DNA of 64,000 nucleotides, from positions 668,727,628-668,791,627 of the forward strand of contig NC_090451.1 in the NCBI RefSeq assembly GCF_031143425.1. Direction: 5' to 3'. Position numbers and translations under genes: made by a program. The stretch comes from Pleurodeles waltl (taxonomy: Eukaryota; Chordata; Amphibia; Caudata; Salamandridae). Below are positions 10,379-19,245 of this stretch, piece by piece (positions within the stretch are counted from its first letter, which is position 1; each line of letters opens with the position of its first letter). A model generated the notes under the pieces. The model was given only the letters and a program-made list of their open reading frames with translations. It was not told the origin of the DNA and made no database searches.

Positions 10379-10624
10379 CTCCAGTATTGGAACTTTCATA
10401 GATTTACATGCTTGAATCATTCCCCGTCATCGAGATGGGAGTCCCGGTACAATTTTCACAAGTAATGTTAAGACATATTAACAGAGCAAAAAGGCCTTAG
10501 GCCTCTTCAATTTCACAGTCTATCAGAGTCATTTTGTGAAAAGGACCAAACCTGAGCCTCCACCAATCAGGCGACAGCACCCTTCAGAACCTCCTGAGAG
10601 AAGCTCCAGCACCTCAGATTTTCT
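10379..10624 (+). repeat. DIRS-A left inverted terminal repeat
   Basis: Begins CTCCAGTATTGGAAC and runs to about CTCAGATTTTC. It matches the reverse complement of 22946-23190 with only a few differences. In this family the ITR contains the promoter region for the sense transcript and provides the ends copied into the ICR. Confidence 0.92.
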
Positions 10625-10738
10625 ACCGCACGTCGTGCTAGGGAGTCTCCTCAGAGCTCTGCTCTGTCTTCACACCTTTTTTCCACTATTTTCTCTCAGA
10701 GAAACTGATTTAATTGGATTTGTCAGCTATCTTCAACT

Positions 10739-11994
10739 ATGTCTGACAAGGAGAAGAAGGGTCTCTTAAGAGACTGCAAGACTTGTGGGAGGAAAAGGCT
10801 TCATTCTGAAGACCCTCACCAAGACTGCATTTACTGCCTGTACCCAGATCATTCAGCCAAAGACTGTAAGATTTGCCGTACTTTTTCTTCTAAAACCTTA
10901 AAAGACAGGGAAGGCAGATTATTAATATGGCTGCAGAAACTAAAACATAGGAAGGATCCAGTTTCTGATTCTGAGAGTGAGGAATCATCAACATCAAAGA
11001 GATCATCTAAAAGGGCGAGATCACGCTCTAGATCTCCCTCACAACTCTCAAGAAAGGCCCTCAAAAAGACTACTTCAGGGTCTTATAAGGGTCGCAGCCC
11101 ATCTTCTTCCCCAAAGAAGCTTTCCAGTAAAGAGGGGAAAAGACATTTTTCCAGTGCTGAGAGGCACAGAAAGTCTTCATCTGTTCCACCATCTCTGCCT
11201 TTCAAGAAGCCATCCTCTGTGACTGGAAAAAAGGCTTCGTCAACGGATTCACTGTCGACGGTACCGTCGGTGAGTGCCTTTCCGATGACAACATCTACTT
11301 CTGGATTTACACCGTCGACGAGAACTGCAGCGACGACTTCTGCGTCGACGGCGCTGATGTCAGTGTCAGCCCTACCGTCGTCGGCGACTTTGTCAACGGT
11401 AGACTCGTCGGCAAGACTTTCTGCTATAAAAATAACCGTGCGTCCAGCGTCGACTGCACAGTCATTGACGAAGTCTATTTACATGTCGTCGATGACATTG
11501 TCGACGAGGGAAAAACATCTAAAAAGTGTAGAAAAGCTGACGCCAACCCACACATCACCTAGTAAGGTGTCCTCCCTTGTGCCAGTACATCTTTTGGAGG
11601 GAGACGAAGACTCAGATGACGAGGGGCCTTTTGGAACAGCCCACAGTCCATCTGAATTGAATGTAAAGTACCAGGAAGAAGAGGAATATGAAGAAGCTTA
11701 TGATCCCCAGCTTTACTCAGATCAACAGCGATATCAACAGGGAGCGTTTATTCCTTCCTCCCTGCTTACTGATCTTAGAGCGATGTTAGTGGATTACAAC
11801 AGAAGGTTTCCTCCTCAAGGAGAACAACCTCCTCCATCGCCTATTTCTGGTGTTTCTACTCCACTTCAGAGGCCAACGTCCCTACATCTCACAAATGTGG
11901 CCACTCCGGACATGACAATTCGTCAGGACACCGACATCTCAGAAGGGGATCAGGAAGAAGGAGAGCTCATGGACACTCATTCAGAGTGGGACAA
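10739..11994 (+). pseudogene. DIRS-A Gag, N-terminal part
   Basis: The ORF starts at ATG 10739, 115 bases inside the left ITR boundary. Its first 50 residues carry three CxxC pairs (C13/C16, C30/C33, C43/C46) followed by TLKDRE, a module shared with element B's Gag (C8/C11, C24/C27, C37/C40). A Ser/Arg-rich tract, a Thr/Ser-rich tract encoded by recurring GTCGAC-like codon pairs, and an acidic tract follow. DIRS Gag is thought to bind RNA or form particles. At 11994 element B interrupts the ORF; the frame resumes exactly at 18395. Confidence 0.85.
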
Positions 11995-12022
11995 GGATAA
12001 GTTACTTACCTGTAAATCCTAG

Positions 12023-12481
12023 TTCTCTTCCAGGGGTATCCTCATCAAAGTCATAAACATTGAATATTCCCGCCCTTGTGCGGGGACCCCGGAGCATATA
12101 TATATAAAATACATACATATTATCATGTGTAAAACAGCAATGCAGGCTATAATCATAAATAGGCTAAAATGCTTTATTTCTATGCAAGTTTTTTTTTTTT
12201 TTTCTCATATTATAAAATCACAATAGATCATAAATATCTACCTAAGCCCCAAAAACTGGACTTAGGGAAGTAAACAGCAGTAAATAGCAGAGAAAAATAG
12301 AAAAAACCACATTGAAAAACAATGAAGCATTCTTAGCCAATAGGCTGCATGCAGGTTAACACAGGAGAACCATAAAAACTTTGGCACCGTGCCTTTAAGA
12401 CCCTGAGCACCTCCAGTATCCCACCATGCCTCAGGGGTGAAGGGAAGGTGACAGTTGGTTCACAGTTAGGTCAGTACTTTT
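12023..12481 (-). repeat. DIRS-B inverted terminal repeat, sense 3' side
   Basis: Begins TTCTCTTCCAGGGG and runs through CACAGTTAGGTCAGT. It is the inverted copy of 17937-18394, with scattered differences and different lengths of a T-run (12189-12203). It includes the G/C-rich box GTGCGGGGACCCCGGAGC followed by a TATATATATAAAA-like stretch, a plausible core promoter in the sense copy. Confidence 0.92.
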
Positions 12482-12574
12482 TTACGGTGACAATCTGTGT
12501 AACTGATCAGAAAGATAATATGTCCTGCACTTCTAGGAGACTTGAGTCCGGGGAGGAGGGTGGGTTGTTTATGA

Positions 12575-12695
12575 CTTTGATGAGGATACCCCTGGAAGAG
12601 AACTAGGATTTACAGGTAAGTAACTTATCCTTCTCTTCCAGGGGATCCTCATCAATAGTCATAAACATTGAATAGATTAGCAAGCCCATCCCTAG
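12575..12695 (-). repeat. DIRS-B internal complementary region (ICR)
   Basis: This segment reproduces, in inverted order, the junction of the two element ends: the right-end motif CCCCTGGAAGAGAA, the terminal-extension motif TTTACAGGTAAGTAACTTATCC, and the left-end motif TTCTCTTCCAGGGG. In DIRS elements the ICR templates completion and circularisation of the cDNA. Here it fixes the true ends of element B to within a few bases. Confidence 0.85.
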
Positions 12696-12738
12696 ACTCT
12701 GCGGACTGTCTGAAAGAAGTGCAGGAAAGAATACATAT

Positions 12739-13788
12739 TCATGCAAATAGATTTCTAAGAGAGGCCTGCCCCACCTGGGCATCCGCTCTTGCATCCGAGT
12801 CTAAACAGTAATGCTTAGTAAAGGTATGCACAGACTTCCATGTAGCAGCCTTACAAATCTCGGAAATTGGTACATTGTTAAGGAGGGCAGCAGTAGCCGC
12901 TTTTCCCCTTGTGGAATGCGCTTTTGGCCTAGCCAGTAATTGCTTATTAGCCAGCTGGTAAGTGTTAACAATACAAGACACAATCCATCTTGATATCGTT
13001 CGTTTAGACGCTGCCTCTCCTGTTCTTAAATGACCATAATTCAGAAACAAATGGTTAGAATGTCTAATCGGTTTTGTTTTGTCCAAATAGAATTTCAGCA
13101 CTCTTTTCAAGTCTAAAGAATGCAATGCTTTCTCAGCCGGAGTCTCCGGATTGGGAAAGAAAGTCGGTAAAGATATAGTCTGATTGATATGGAATTCTGA
13201 CACCACCTTCGGAAGGAAAGATGGGTGAGTTCGCAGAACCACTCTATTATCGTGAAAAACCGTGTACGGTTCTCTGCAAGACAGAGCCTGAATTTCGCTG
13301 ACCCTCCTCGCTGAAGTAATGGCCACCAAAAAAGCCGTCTTCCACGTAAGGTGCTGTAAAGAGGCCTTGTGGATAGGTTCAAAGGGAGGGCCCATAAGTT
13401 TTGACAGGACTACATTCAGTTCCCATGGAGGAGAAGGTCTCCGAATGGGAGGAAAAACCTTTTTCAAGCCTTCTAAGAAATCCTTGACTACAGGTATCGT
13501 AAAGAAGGATTCCTGAGAAGGCGACTTACGATAAGCTGTAATTGCCGACAAATGTACCTTAATAGATGATACCTGCAGACCAGACTTCGCCAGATGAAGC
13601 AAATAGGACAGTATGACATCCTCCTGAGCTCGTATGGGGTTTATACCTTGTTGAGAGCACCAGATGTAAAATCTCTTCCACTTAAAAGCGTAAGAACGCC
13701 GCGTGGAAGGTCGTTTTGACTCTTTCAAGATGTTCATGCACTCCTGTGAGAGCCCTAGGTGCCCATACTGCAGGAATTCAGGAGCCAT
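12739..13788 (-). CDS. DIRS-B tyrosine recombinase
   Basis: The enzyme would integrate the circular DNA copy. From an ATG at 13788 the protein has 349 residues: a helical core-binding domain (about 1-140) and a catalytic domain with the first Arg in TSARRVSEIQALS (about 160), HSTRG (H291, R294), and the C-terminal WKSVHTFTKHY with the likely nucleophile Tyr at 327. All five expected positions of the Arg-His-Arg-His/Trp-Tyr signature are present. The start is a choice: the same frame stays open upstream to 15651, across the whole RT ORF, so translation could begin earlier or by frameshift. The ORF overlaps the RT ORF end by about 30 bases. Confidence 0.92.
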   Translation of the reverse strand: MAPEFLQYGHLGLSQECMNILKESKRPSTRRSYAFKWKRFYIWCSQQGINPIRAQEDVILSYLLHLAKSGLQVSSIKVHLSAITAYRKSPSQESFFTIPVVKDFLEGLKKVFPPIRRPSPPWELNVVLSKLMGPPFEPIHKASLQHLTWKTAFLVAITSARRVSEIQALSCREPYTVFHDNRVVLRTHPSFLPKVVSEFHINQTISLPTFFPNPETPAEKALHSLDLKRVLKFYLDKTKPIRHSNHLFLNYGHLRTGEAASKRTISRWIVSCIVNTYQLANKQLLARPKAHSTRGKAATAALLNNVPISEICKAATWKSVHTFTKHYCLDSDARADAQVGQASLRNLFA

Positions 13789-15668
13789 GCTGTCAAGCTC
13801 AGAGAGGGAAGGTTGGGATGTAGGATTCTGCCTTCCATTCTGCTCAGGAGATCCGGTCTGCACGGCAACCTCCTGTGAGGTTTTTCCGATAAGTTGAGTA
13901 GATCCGTGTACCAGAATTGGCGGGGCCATTGTGGCGCTATCAGAATCATTCTGGTTCTGGAGTTGTAAAGTTTGTTGATTACTGCCGGTATGAGGGGAAT
14001 CGGTGGAAAGGCGTAGAGAAATATCCCTGACCAGTTGATCAACAGGGCATTCCCTTGAGATCCCGGACGGCAGAACCTGGATGCGAAGTCTGGGCATTTT
14101 TTGTTTACTTCGTCTGCAAAGAGATCCAACTGGGGTCGACCCCATTGACCGAAGAGGTCCTCGGCGACTTCGTTGTGTAGGACCCAGTCGTGCGCGTCTT
14201 CTAGATGTCTGCTCAGGAAATCTGCCTCTACGTTTTGCTGACCTGGCAGGTGTACCGCTGTGATAGACATTCCCCTGGCCAGGAGCCAATGCCATATCGT
14301 TTGGGACTCTCGAGATAGAGGTGGTGATCTTGTTCCCCCCTGTTTGTTCAGATAATACATTGTGGTTGTATTGTCTGTCTGAATTAGGAGAGATTTCCCC
14401 TGAACCAATGGAGAGAAAGATTTGAGAGCCAGATGGACCGCTCTGAGCTCCAGTAGATTTATGTGATAGTTCTTTTCCTTGTCGGACCACAGACCCTGAG
14501 CTTGGAAGGAACCCAGATGAGCACCCCAACCCTGAAGAGACGCATCCGTTACCAGAGTGTCGGCTGGAATTGTCTGGTGAAACGGAGAACCTATCGACAG
14601 GTGAGGTCTGTGCATCCACCATTGTAGTGATTGAAAAGCCGCTGCTGGTAGTCGTACTCTGTCGTCCCAGCGACCAGTCTTTTGGCTCCAGTTGTTCTCT
14701 AATGCCTCCTGAAGGGGCCTCATGTGTAGCCTGGCGTTCGGGACAATGAAGATGCATGAAGCCATGGAGCCCAGAAGCGATGTCACCTGACGAGCAGTAG
14801 GTGCATCGGCTTTTAATAGTTGTTGACACTTCCTGTGGATCGATAAAAGTCGTTCCTCCGAAGGATACACTCTTTGGAGCTCTGTGTTTAGTATAGCTCC
14901 CAGGTAGTGGAGGTTTTGTGTTGGAATCAAGGTTGACTTGTTGTGGTTGATTTGAAGACCTAGAGACTCGAAAGTTCTTAGTACAATGTCTCGATGTTTT
15001 CTCGCCTGATCCGGAGAGGAAGCCTTCAATAACCAGTCGTCCAGGTAGGGGTAGACGAATATTTTTTGTCTTCGAAGATGTGCCGCTACCACTGCTACAC
15101 ATTTTGAAAAGACTCGGGGTGCAGACTTCAGGCCGAATGGTAGGACTCTGAATTGGTAGTGCTGTGACGCTATTTGGAAACGTAAGAATTTCCGATGTTT
15201 GGATGCTATTGGGATGTGAAAATATGCATCCTGTAGGTCGATGGAGCACATCCAGTCTCCCTGATGCAGTTGCGGAACAATCTGGTGAAGGGCTAGCATC
15301 CTGAACTTCTGTTTTCTTATGTACTTGTTCAGGAGCCGTAAGTCCAGAATTGGCCTGAAGATGCCCTGTTGACCCTTTTTCGCCACCAGAAAGTAACGGG
15401 AGTACACCCCTTTTCCTCTTTGTGCCGGTGGAACCTTTTCTACAGCTTTCTTTTGTAGGAGTGCAAGAACTTCCTTGCGTAGCAGGCTGAGATGAGAAGG
15501 AAAACATCTTGCTGGTGGCAAGTGTGGAGGAGGTTTTTTGAAAAGAAGAGAATAGCCATGTTCGACAATATTGAGCACCCATTTGTCTTTTGTGATGGAG
15601 TGCCACTCGTGAAGATGATGCGTAATACTTCCCCCCACCGGAGTGGTGCACAGTGCTGAGGGAAGCAA
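13755..15668 (-). CDS. DIRS-B reverse transcriptase, RNase H and methyltransferase-like polyprotein
   Basis: The protein has 637 residues. The RT (about 60-330) shows SIDLQDAYFHIPI (D144, D147), LPFGLKSAP and the YLDD catalytic box (208-211). RNase H (about 370-490) keeps D375 in TDASLQGWG, E407 in LELRAVHLAL, D432 in QTDNTTTMYYL and D483 in EADFLSR. The C-terminal part (about 510-610) contains LDLFADEVN, FPPIPLIP and IAPQWPRQFW, the Dam-like methyltransferase domain known from DIRS elements, here with a divergent NPPF-type motif. The catalytic residues are intact. It follows Gag by 115 bases in another frame. Confidence 0.95.
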   Translation of the reverse strand: MLPSALCTTPVGGSITHHLHEWHSITKDKWVLNIVEHGYSLLFKKPPPHLPPARCFPSHLSLLRKEVLALLQKKAVEKVPPAQRGKGVYSRYFLVAKKGQQGIFRPILDLRLLNKYIRKQKFRMLALHQIVPQLHQGDWMCSIDLQDAYFHIPIASKHRKFLRFQIASQHYQFRVLPFGLKSAPRVFSKCVAVVAAHLRRQKIFVYPYLDDWLLKASSPDQARKHRDIVLRTFESLGLQINHNKSTLIPTQNLHYLGAILNTELQRVYPSEERLLSIHRKCQQLLKADAPTARQVTSLLGSMASCIFIVPNARLHMRPLQEALENNWSQKTGRWDDRVRLPAAAFQSLQWWMHRPHLSIGSPFHQTIPADTLVTDASLQGWGAHLGSFQAQGLWSDKEKNYHINLLELRAVHLALKSFSPLVQGKSLLIQTDNTTTMYYLNKQGGTRSPPLSRESQTIWHWLLARGMSITAVHLPGQQNVEADFLSRHLEDAHDWVLHNEVAEDLFGQWGRPQLDLFADEVNKKCPDFASRFCRPGSQGNALLINWSGIFLYAFPPIPLIPAVINKLYNSRTRMILIAPQWPRQFWYTDLLNLSEKPHRRLPCRPDLLSRMEGRILHPNLPSLSLTAWLLNSCSMGT

Positions 15669-15783
15669 TGCTTCATTGCTTTGTTGGTGTCTTTGCTGTA
15701 GACTGTTGAGGTCTACTTGCCCCTCGGTCTCTTGTGGGTCTACGCGCCTGAAACAGGGGACGCCCCTGTCGTTGCTGTGGCCT

Positions 15784-17784
15784 CTAAGACCAGTGAGGGG
15801 TTTGAACCCTCTGCTGGAATGGGCGTCTGTCGTACGGCCTGTACCTCCGCCTGAAGTCTTTCTTACGTTCCAGGCCCACTGCCCTCATAGTGTCCACCTC
15901 TGTTTTCATTCGGGCCATCTCTTCATCCGTGTGGGTACCGAACAACGAATTCCCGCTGAATGGGAGGTTTAAAATACGTTGTTGTGCTTCCTGTTTCAGA
16001 CCAGTGAGCCGTAGCCAGGAAGACCTCCTAGCGCAGATTCCGTGCGCATACCCATGCGCAGCCAAATCCGCCCCGTCCGCCGCCGCGCTGATGACCTGGT
16101 TAGATACTAGGCCCCCTTCCTGCAAGATTTCCTGGAAGTCCTGTCTATCTTCCCTGGGCAACTTCTCTGTAAACCTGTGGAGTGAGTCCCACAGAGAGCG
16201 GTCATATCTGCCCAGAAGTGCTGAGGCGCTGGAGACCTTCATAGCAGATGCCGCCGTACCGCACATCTTTCTCCCCAGGGAGTCTAGGTGTCTGCTCTCC
16301 TTATCCGGGGGGACTGTGGCAGATGATGCCACAGAGTGTGTTTTTCTGGCTGCGGCTAAGATAACAGAGTCCGGTGGCGGATCCTTCCGCAGGAATAAAG
16401 GATCTTGCTCCGGAGCTTTGTACTTCTTTTGAATCCTAGCCGGGGCAGACTTGAGAGTGGCTGGAGTCAGAAAGGTGTCCATAGTAGGTTGCAGCAAACC
16501 CGGTACTAGTGGCAGCAGTTTTCTCGAGACTGATCTGTGTTGTAGAGTCTCAAAGATAACTGAGGATGAGGTGGCCGGCTCCGGTACCTCAATATTTAGC
16601 TTCTGCGCTCCCCTTAAAAGAACCTCATTAAAAGTGGTGATATCATCCACCGGTGAGATCCTAGCAGGTGGAGAATCTGTCAGTGTGGGGGAGTAGCGCC
16701 CAACAGACGATCCTGAAGAAGACCAAGAGGGTGATCTTCTGTGTGGTGTTCGCGACCTGGTTCTCCTTCGGGAACGAGACCTGCTACGAGAAGCTGTCGC
16801 AGAGTGTGCAGGTCTTGTGGTCGGCTGACGAGGAGCAGAACGAGCCCGTCCTGCTCTAGCTGTAGGCGATGGCGTTCTAGGTAATGAGGCAGTAGGAGAA
16901 TACATCCTAGAGTATTGGGAATCCGGGGATGCTGCCGGTCTATTCAGGCTCTCTAACCATCTAGGTGATAGAGTGATGGGAGAAACATGCCCCCATGAGC
17001 CCGCTCTGGAATGGGATGATGCACTCCGTATAGAGACCACCGGTGAGGGAGCTTTATCCGCTGGCTCTACTGCCTGTGACACAGCTGAAGGTTGTGTCGA
17101 CGTCGATTGCATCCTCGACGTCGAAAGATGCGATGGGTCGGCTGTTCTCGACGTCGAAGGCCTTGATGTCGAAAGCTTCGACGTTGAATGTCTCGACGCC
17201 GAGCGTCGATCGCGGGATCTGGACCTACTCGCCGTCGTGTGCCTCGACGTTGAGTGGCGAGTGTTCGACGGCGGATGTTCATGCCGTCGTGGCGATTTTG
17301 ACGTCTTATCCTTCGACGCCAAGGGGCGAGACGTTCTCGACGGCGAACGGGAGCGCCGGAGATGGCTCGACGCCGAACGGCGGCCTGCCGTCGACGGAGA
17401 TGTACCCCTGTGCTGTCCATGCTTCGACGCTTTGTCCCTCGACGTCGGTCTGGACACCGTCGACGGCGATCTATGCCGGTGAGACGGTGGCAACGATGAC
17501 GTCGATGGAGAACAAACAGGCACAATCCTACCTGTCGACGTCGATCTGGCCATTCCTTCTGTTGGAGGCCTGGGAAGTGAAGAGGATGTTGACTTTTTCC
17601 TCTCCTGAAGCCCATGCAGCCTGATTTTCTCTCTGTCTTTGAGAGTCCTCCTTGACATCTTCTTACAATACTTGCAGGTGTCAGGACAGTGACTCTGTGG
17701 CAGGCAGACAATACACAGAGAGTGTGGGTCTGACTGGGCTTTCTTCTTCCCACAAGAAGGACATTTTACAAAAAGAGATGGCAT
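15784..17784 (-). CDS. DIRS-B Gag-like protein
   Basis: A 666-residue open frame starts at 17784 just inside the sense-5' ITR. Residues 8-40 hold three CxxC pairs, followed by TLKDRE. Residues about 60-370 are extremely rich in Ser, Arg and Thr (SR repeats, SRPSTSR-type units) and are encoded by DNA dense in GTCGAC. The C-terminal third is a helical domain with LFGTHTDEEM and a final Arg-rich tail (RRRYRPYDRR), probably the assembly and nucleic-acid-binding part. The same C-terminal domain is recognisable in elements A, C1, C2 and E, which supports its role as a conserved structural protein. Confidence 0.9.
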   Translation of the reverse strand: MPSLFVKCPSCGKKKAQSDPHSLCIVCLPQSHCPDTCKYCKKMSRRTLKDREKIRLHGLQERKKSTSSSLPRPPTEGMARSTSTGRIVPVCSPSTSSLPPSHRHRSPSTVSRPTSRDKASKHGQHRGTSPSTAGRRSASSHLRRSRSPSRTSRPLASKDKTSKSPRRHEHPPSNTRHSTSRHTTASRSRSRDRRSASRHSTSKLSTSRPSTSRTADPSHLSTSRMQSTSTQPSAVSQAVEPADKAPSPVVSIRSASSHSRAGSWGHVSPITLSPRWLESLNRPAASPDSQYSRMYSPTASLPRTPSPTARAGRARSAPRQPTTRPAHSATASRSRSRSRRRTRSRTPHRRSPSWSSSGSSVGRYSPTLTDSPPARISPVDDITTFNEVLLRGAQKLNIEVPEPATSSSVIFETLQHRSVSRKLLPLVPGLLQPTMDTFLTPATLKSAPARIQKKYKAPEQDPLFLRKDPPPDSVILAAARKTHSVASSATVPPDKESRHLDSLGRKMCGTAASAMKVSSASALLGRYDRSLWDSLHRFTEKLPREDRQDFQEILQEGGLVSNQVISAAADGADLAAHGYAHGICARRSSWLRLTGLKQEAQQRILNLPFSGNSLFGTHTDEEMARMKTEVDTMRAVGLERKKDFRRRYRPYDRRPFQQRVQTPHWS

Positions 17785-17936
17785 TTTCTGTCAGAAAAGA
17801 CTGCCAAACTCAGACAAAAGAGGTTATCTGTCGAGTAAACAGGAAAAACACTATTTTTAGGGATTTTTCTGAAGAAAAACTCAGAAAAACTGAGAGCTCA
17901 ATGCTCCAGGATCCTCTCAGAAGAAGCCGGAAAAAA

Positions 17937-18394
17937 GAACTGACCTAACTGTGAACCAACTGTCACCTTCCCTTCACCCCTGAGGCATGGTGGGATACTG
18001 GAGGTGCTCAGGGTCTTAAAGGCACGGTGCCAAAGTTTTTATGGTTCTCCTGTGTTAACCTGCATGCAGCCTATTGGCTAAGAATGCTTCATTGTTTTTC
18101 AATGTGGTTTTTTCTATTTTTCTCTACTATTTACTGCTGTTTACTTCCCTAAGTCCAGTTTTTGGGGCTTAGGTAGATATTTATGATCTATTGTGATTTT
18201 ATAATATGAAGAAAAAAAAAAAAAAAAACTTGCATAGAAATAAAGCATTTTAGCCTATTTATGATTATAGCCTGCATTGCTGTTTTACACATGATAATAT
18301 GTATGTATTTTATATATATATGCTCCGGGGTCCCCGCACAAGGGCGGGAATATTCAATGTTTATGACTATTGATGAGGAAACCCTGGAAGAGAA
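17937..18394 (-). repeat. DIRS-B inverted terminal repeat, sense 5' side
   Basis: The inverted partner of 12023-12481, ending ...GGAAACCCTGGAAGAGAA at 18394 against DIRS-A gag. In the sense direction it holds the G/C box and TATA-like stretch about 550 bases upstream of the Gag start. Confidence 0.92.
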
Positions 18395-19240
18395 ATATAT
18401 TATCCCTGCTCCTTCTTCTCCTCCTCAATCAAAGGTGGAATCCCCACCAGGTGACCTTATAGGATTTTTCAATCTTCTAGAGAGAGCAGCCAAGCGTTTT
18501 GCCTTACCGTTACCTACTAAACAAACAGACTGTTTCCTGTACGATTTTAAAGAGCCCTTTCAGAAGTCTGTGCGCTCTATCCCGATGGTGAACTACCTGT
18601 GGGAGGAGGGCCTTAAAGTCATGAACAATCCGGCTACAGTCCCAGCAGTACTGCCACGTCTGGATAAAAAATACAAAGCTCCTGATGATGCACCAACATG
18701 CTTAACGGGACATCCTCCTCCGATTCAGTAGTAGCTCAGGCAGCTCAAAGATCGAAGAATCCTTCTGCCCCGATTTCCACACCCCCAAACAAGGAGGGTA
18801 GGCAGCTAGATAACATAGGGAAAATAATTTCTTCTATGGCTAGCCTAGTAGTTAGAGCTGCCAACTCTTTGGCTATTCTGGCTAGGTTCGACAGACAGCT
18901 TTGGGCGGACATTGCACCTTTTATTAACCAACTGCCGGAGGATGCGAGATCGGAGGCAAATAAAACGGTACAAGAAGGTCAACACACGTCTGCAGAGCTT
19001 ATACACTGTGCAATGGATATAGCGACCACTGCTTTTAGACAACTCGCAGGTGCAGCTGTACTAAGAAGACAGGGCTGGCTTAAAGCCACCTCGTTTCGCC
19101 CAGAAGTTCAAAATATAATCCTGGACTTACCCTTTCATGGCCAGGCGCTATTTGGAAAACATGTCGATGAAGCCCTACAATCAATCAAAACGGACACAGC
19201 AAGGTCATTAGGGACCCTGCAATATCGAAGATCATCCTAG
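18395..19240 (+). pseudogene. DIRS-A Gag, C-terminal part
   Basis: This continues the frame interrupted at 11994 and reaches GHPPP near 18715, where a frameshift moves the rest into another frame (to the stop at 19240). Motifs shared with element B's Gag include the LDKKYKAP stretch, an SDSVV...AAQ block, ARFDRQLW, and the end block ALFGKHVDEAL. It lies directly upstream of the RT ORF. Confidence 0.82.
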
Positions 19241-19245
19241 AGGGC

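Larger units (their letters stand above)
11995..18394 (-). mobile_element. DIRS-B: apparently intact DIRS element nested in DIRS-A gag
   Basis: A 6.4-kb element on the minus strand with a complete set of parts: inverted repeats of about 458 bp (12023-12481 and 17937-18394), an ICR near 12575-12695, and open frames for Gag (666 residues), RT-RNase H-MT (637 residues) and tyrosine recombinase. There is no target duplication and no loss of A's reading frame, as expected for recombinase-mediated insertion. The terminal extension (11995-12022) is present only at its left, sense-3' end. No disabling mutation is visible in any ORF, which suggests a young copy. Confidence 0.95.

Noticed and set aside
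17043..17624. Tandem-looking GTCGAC words as a possible CRISPR-like or satellite array
   Set aside because: Spacing is irregular and the words are codons of a continuous Gag frame; there are no uniform repeats or spacers.
16973..17753. Long open frames (169-228 codons) overlapping Gag of DIRS-B, including antisense ones
   Set aside because: They are by-products of the GTCGAC-rich, stop-poor Gag tract; the translations have no family motifs and the same occurs in fragment D.
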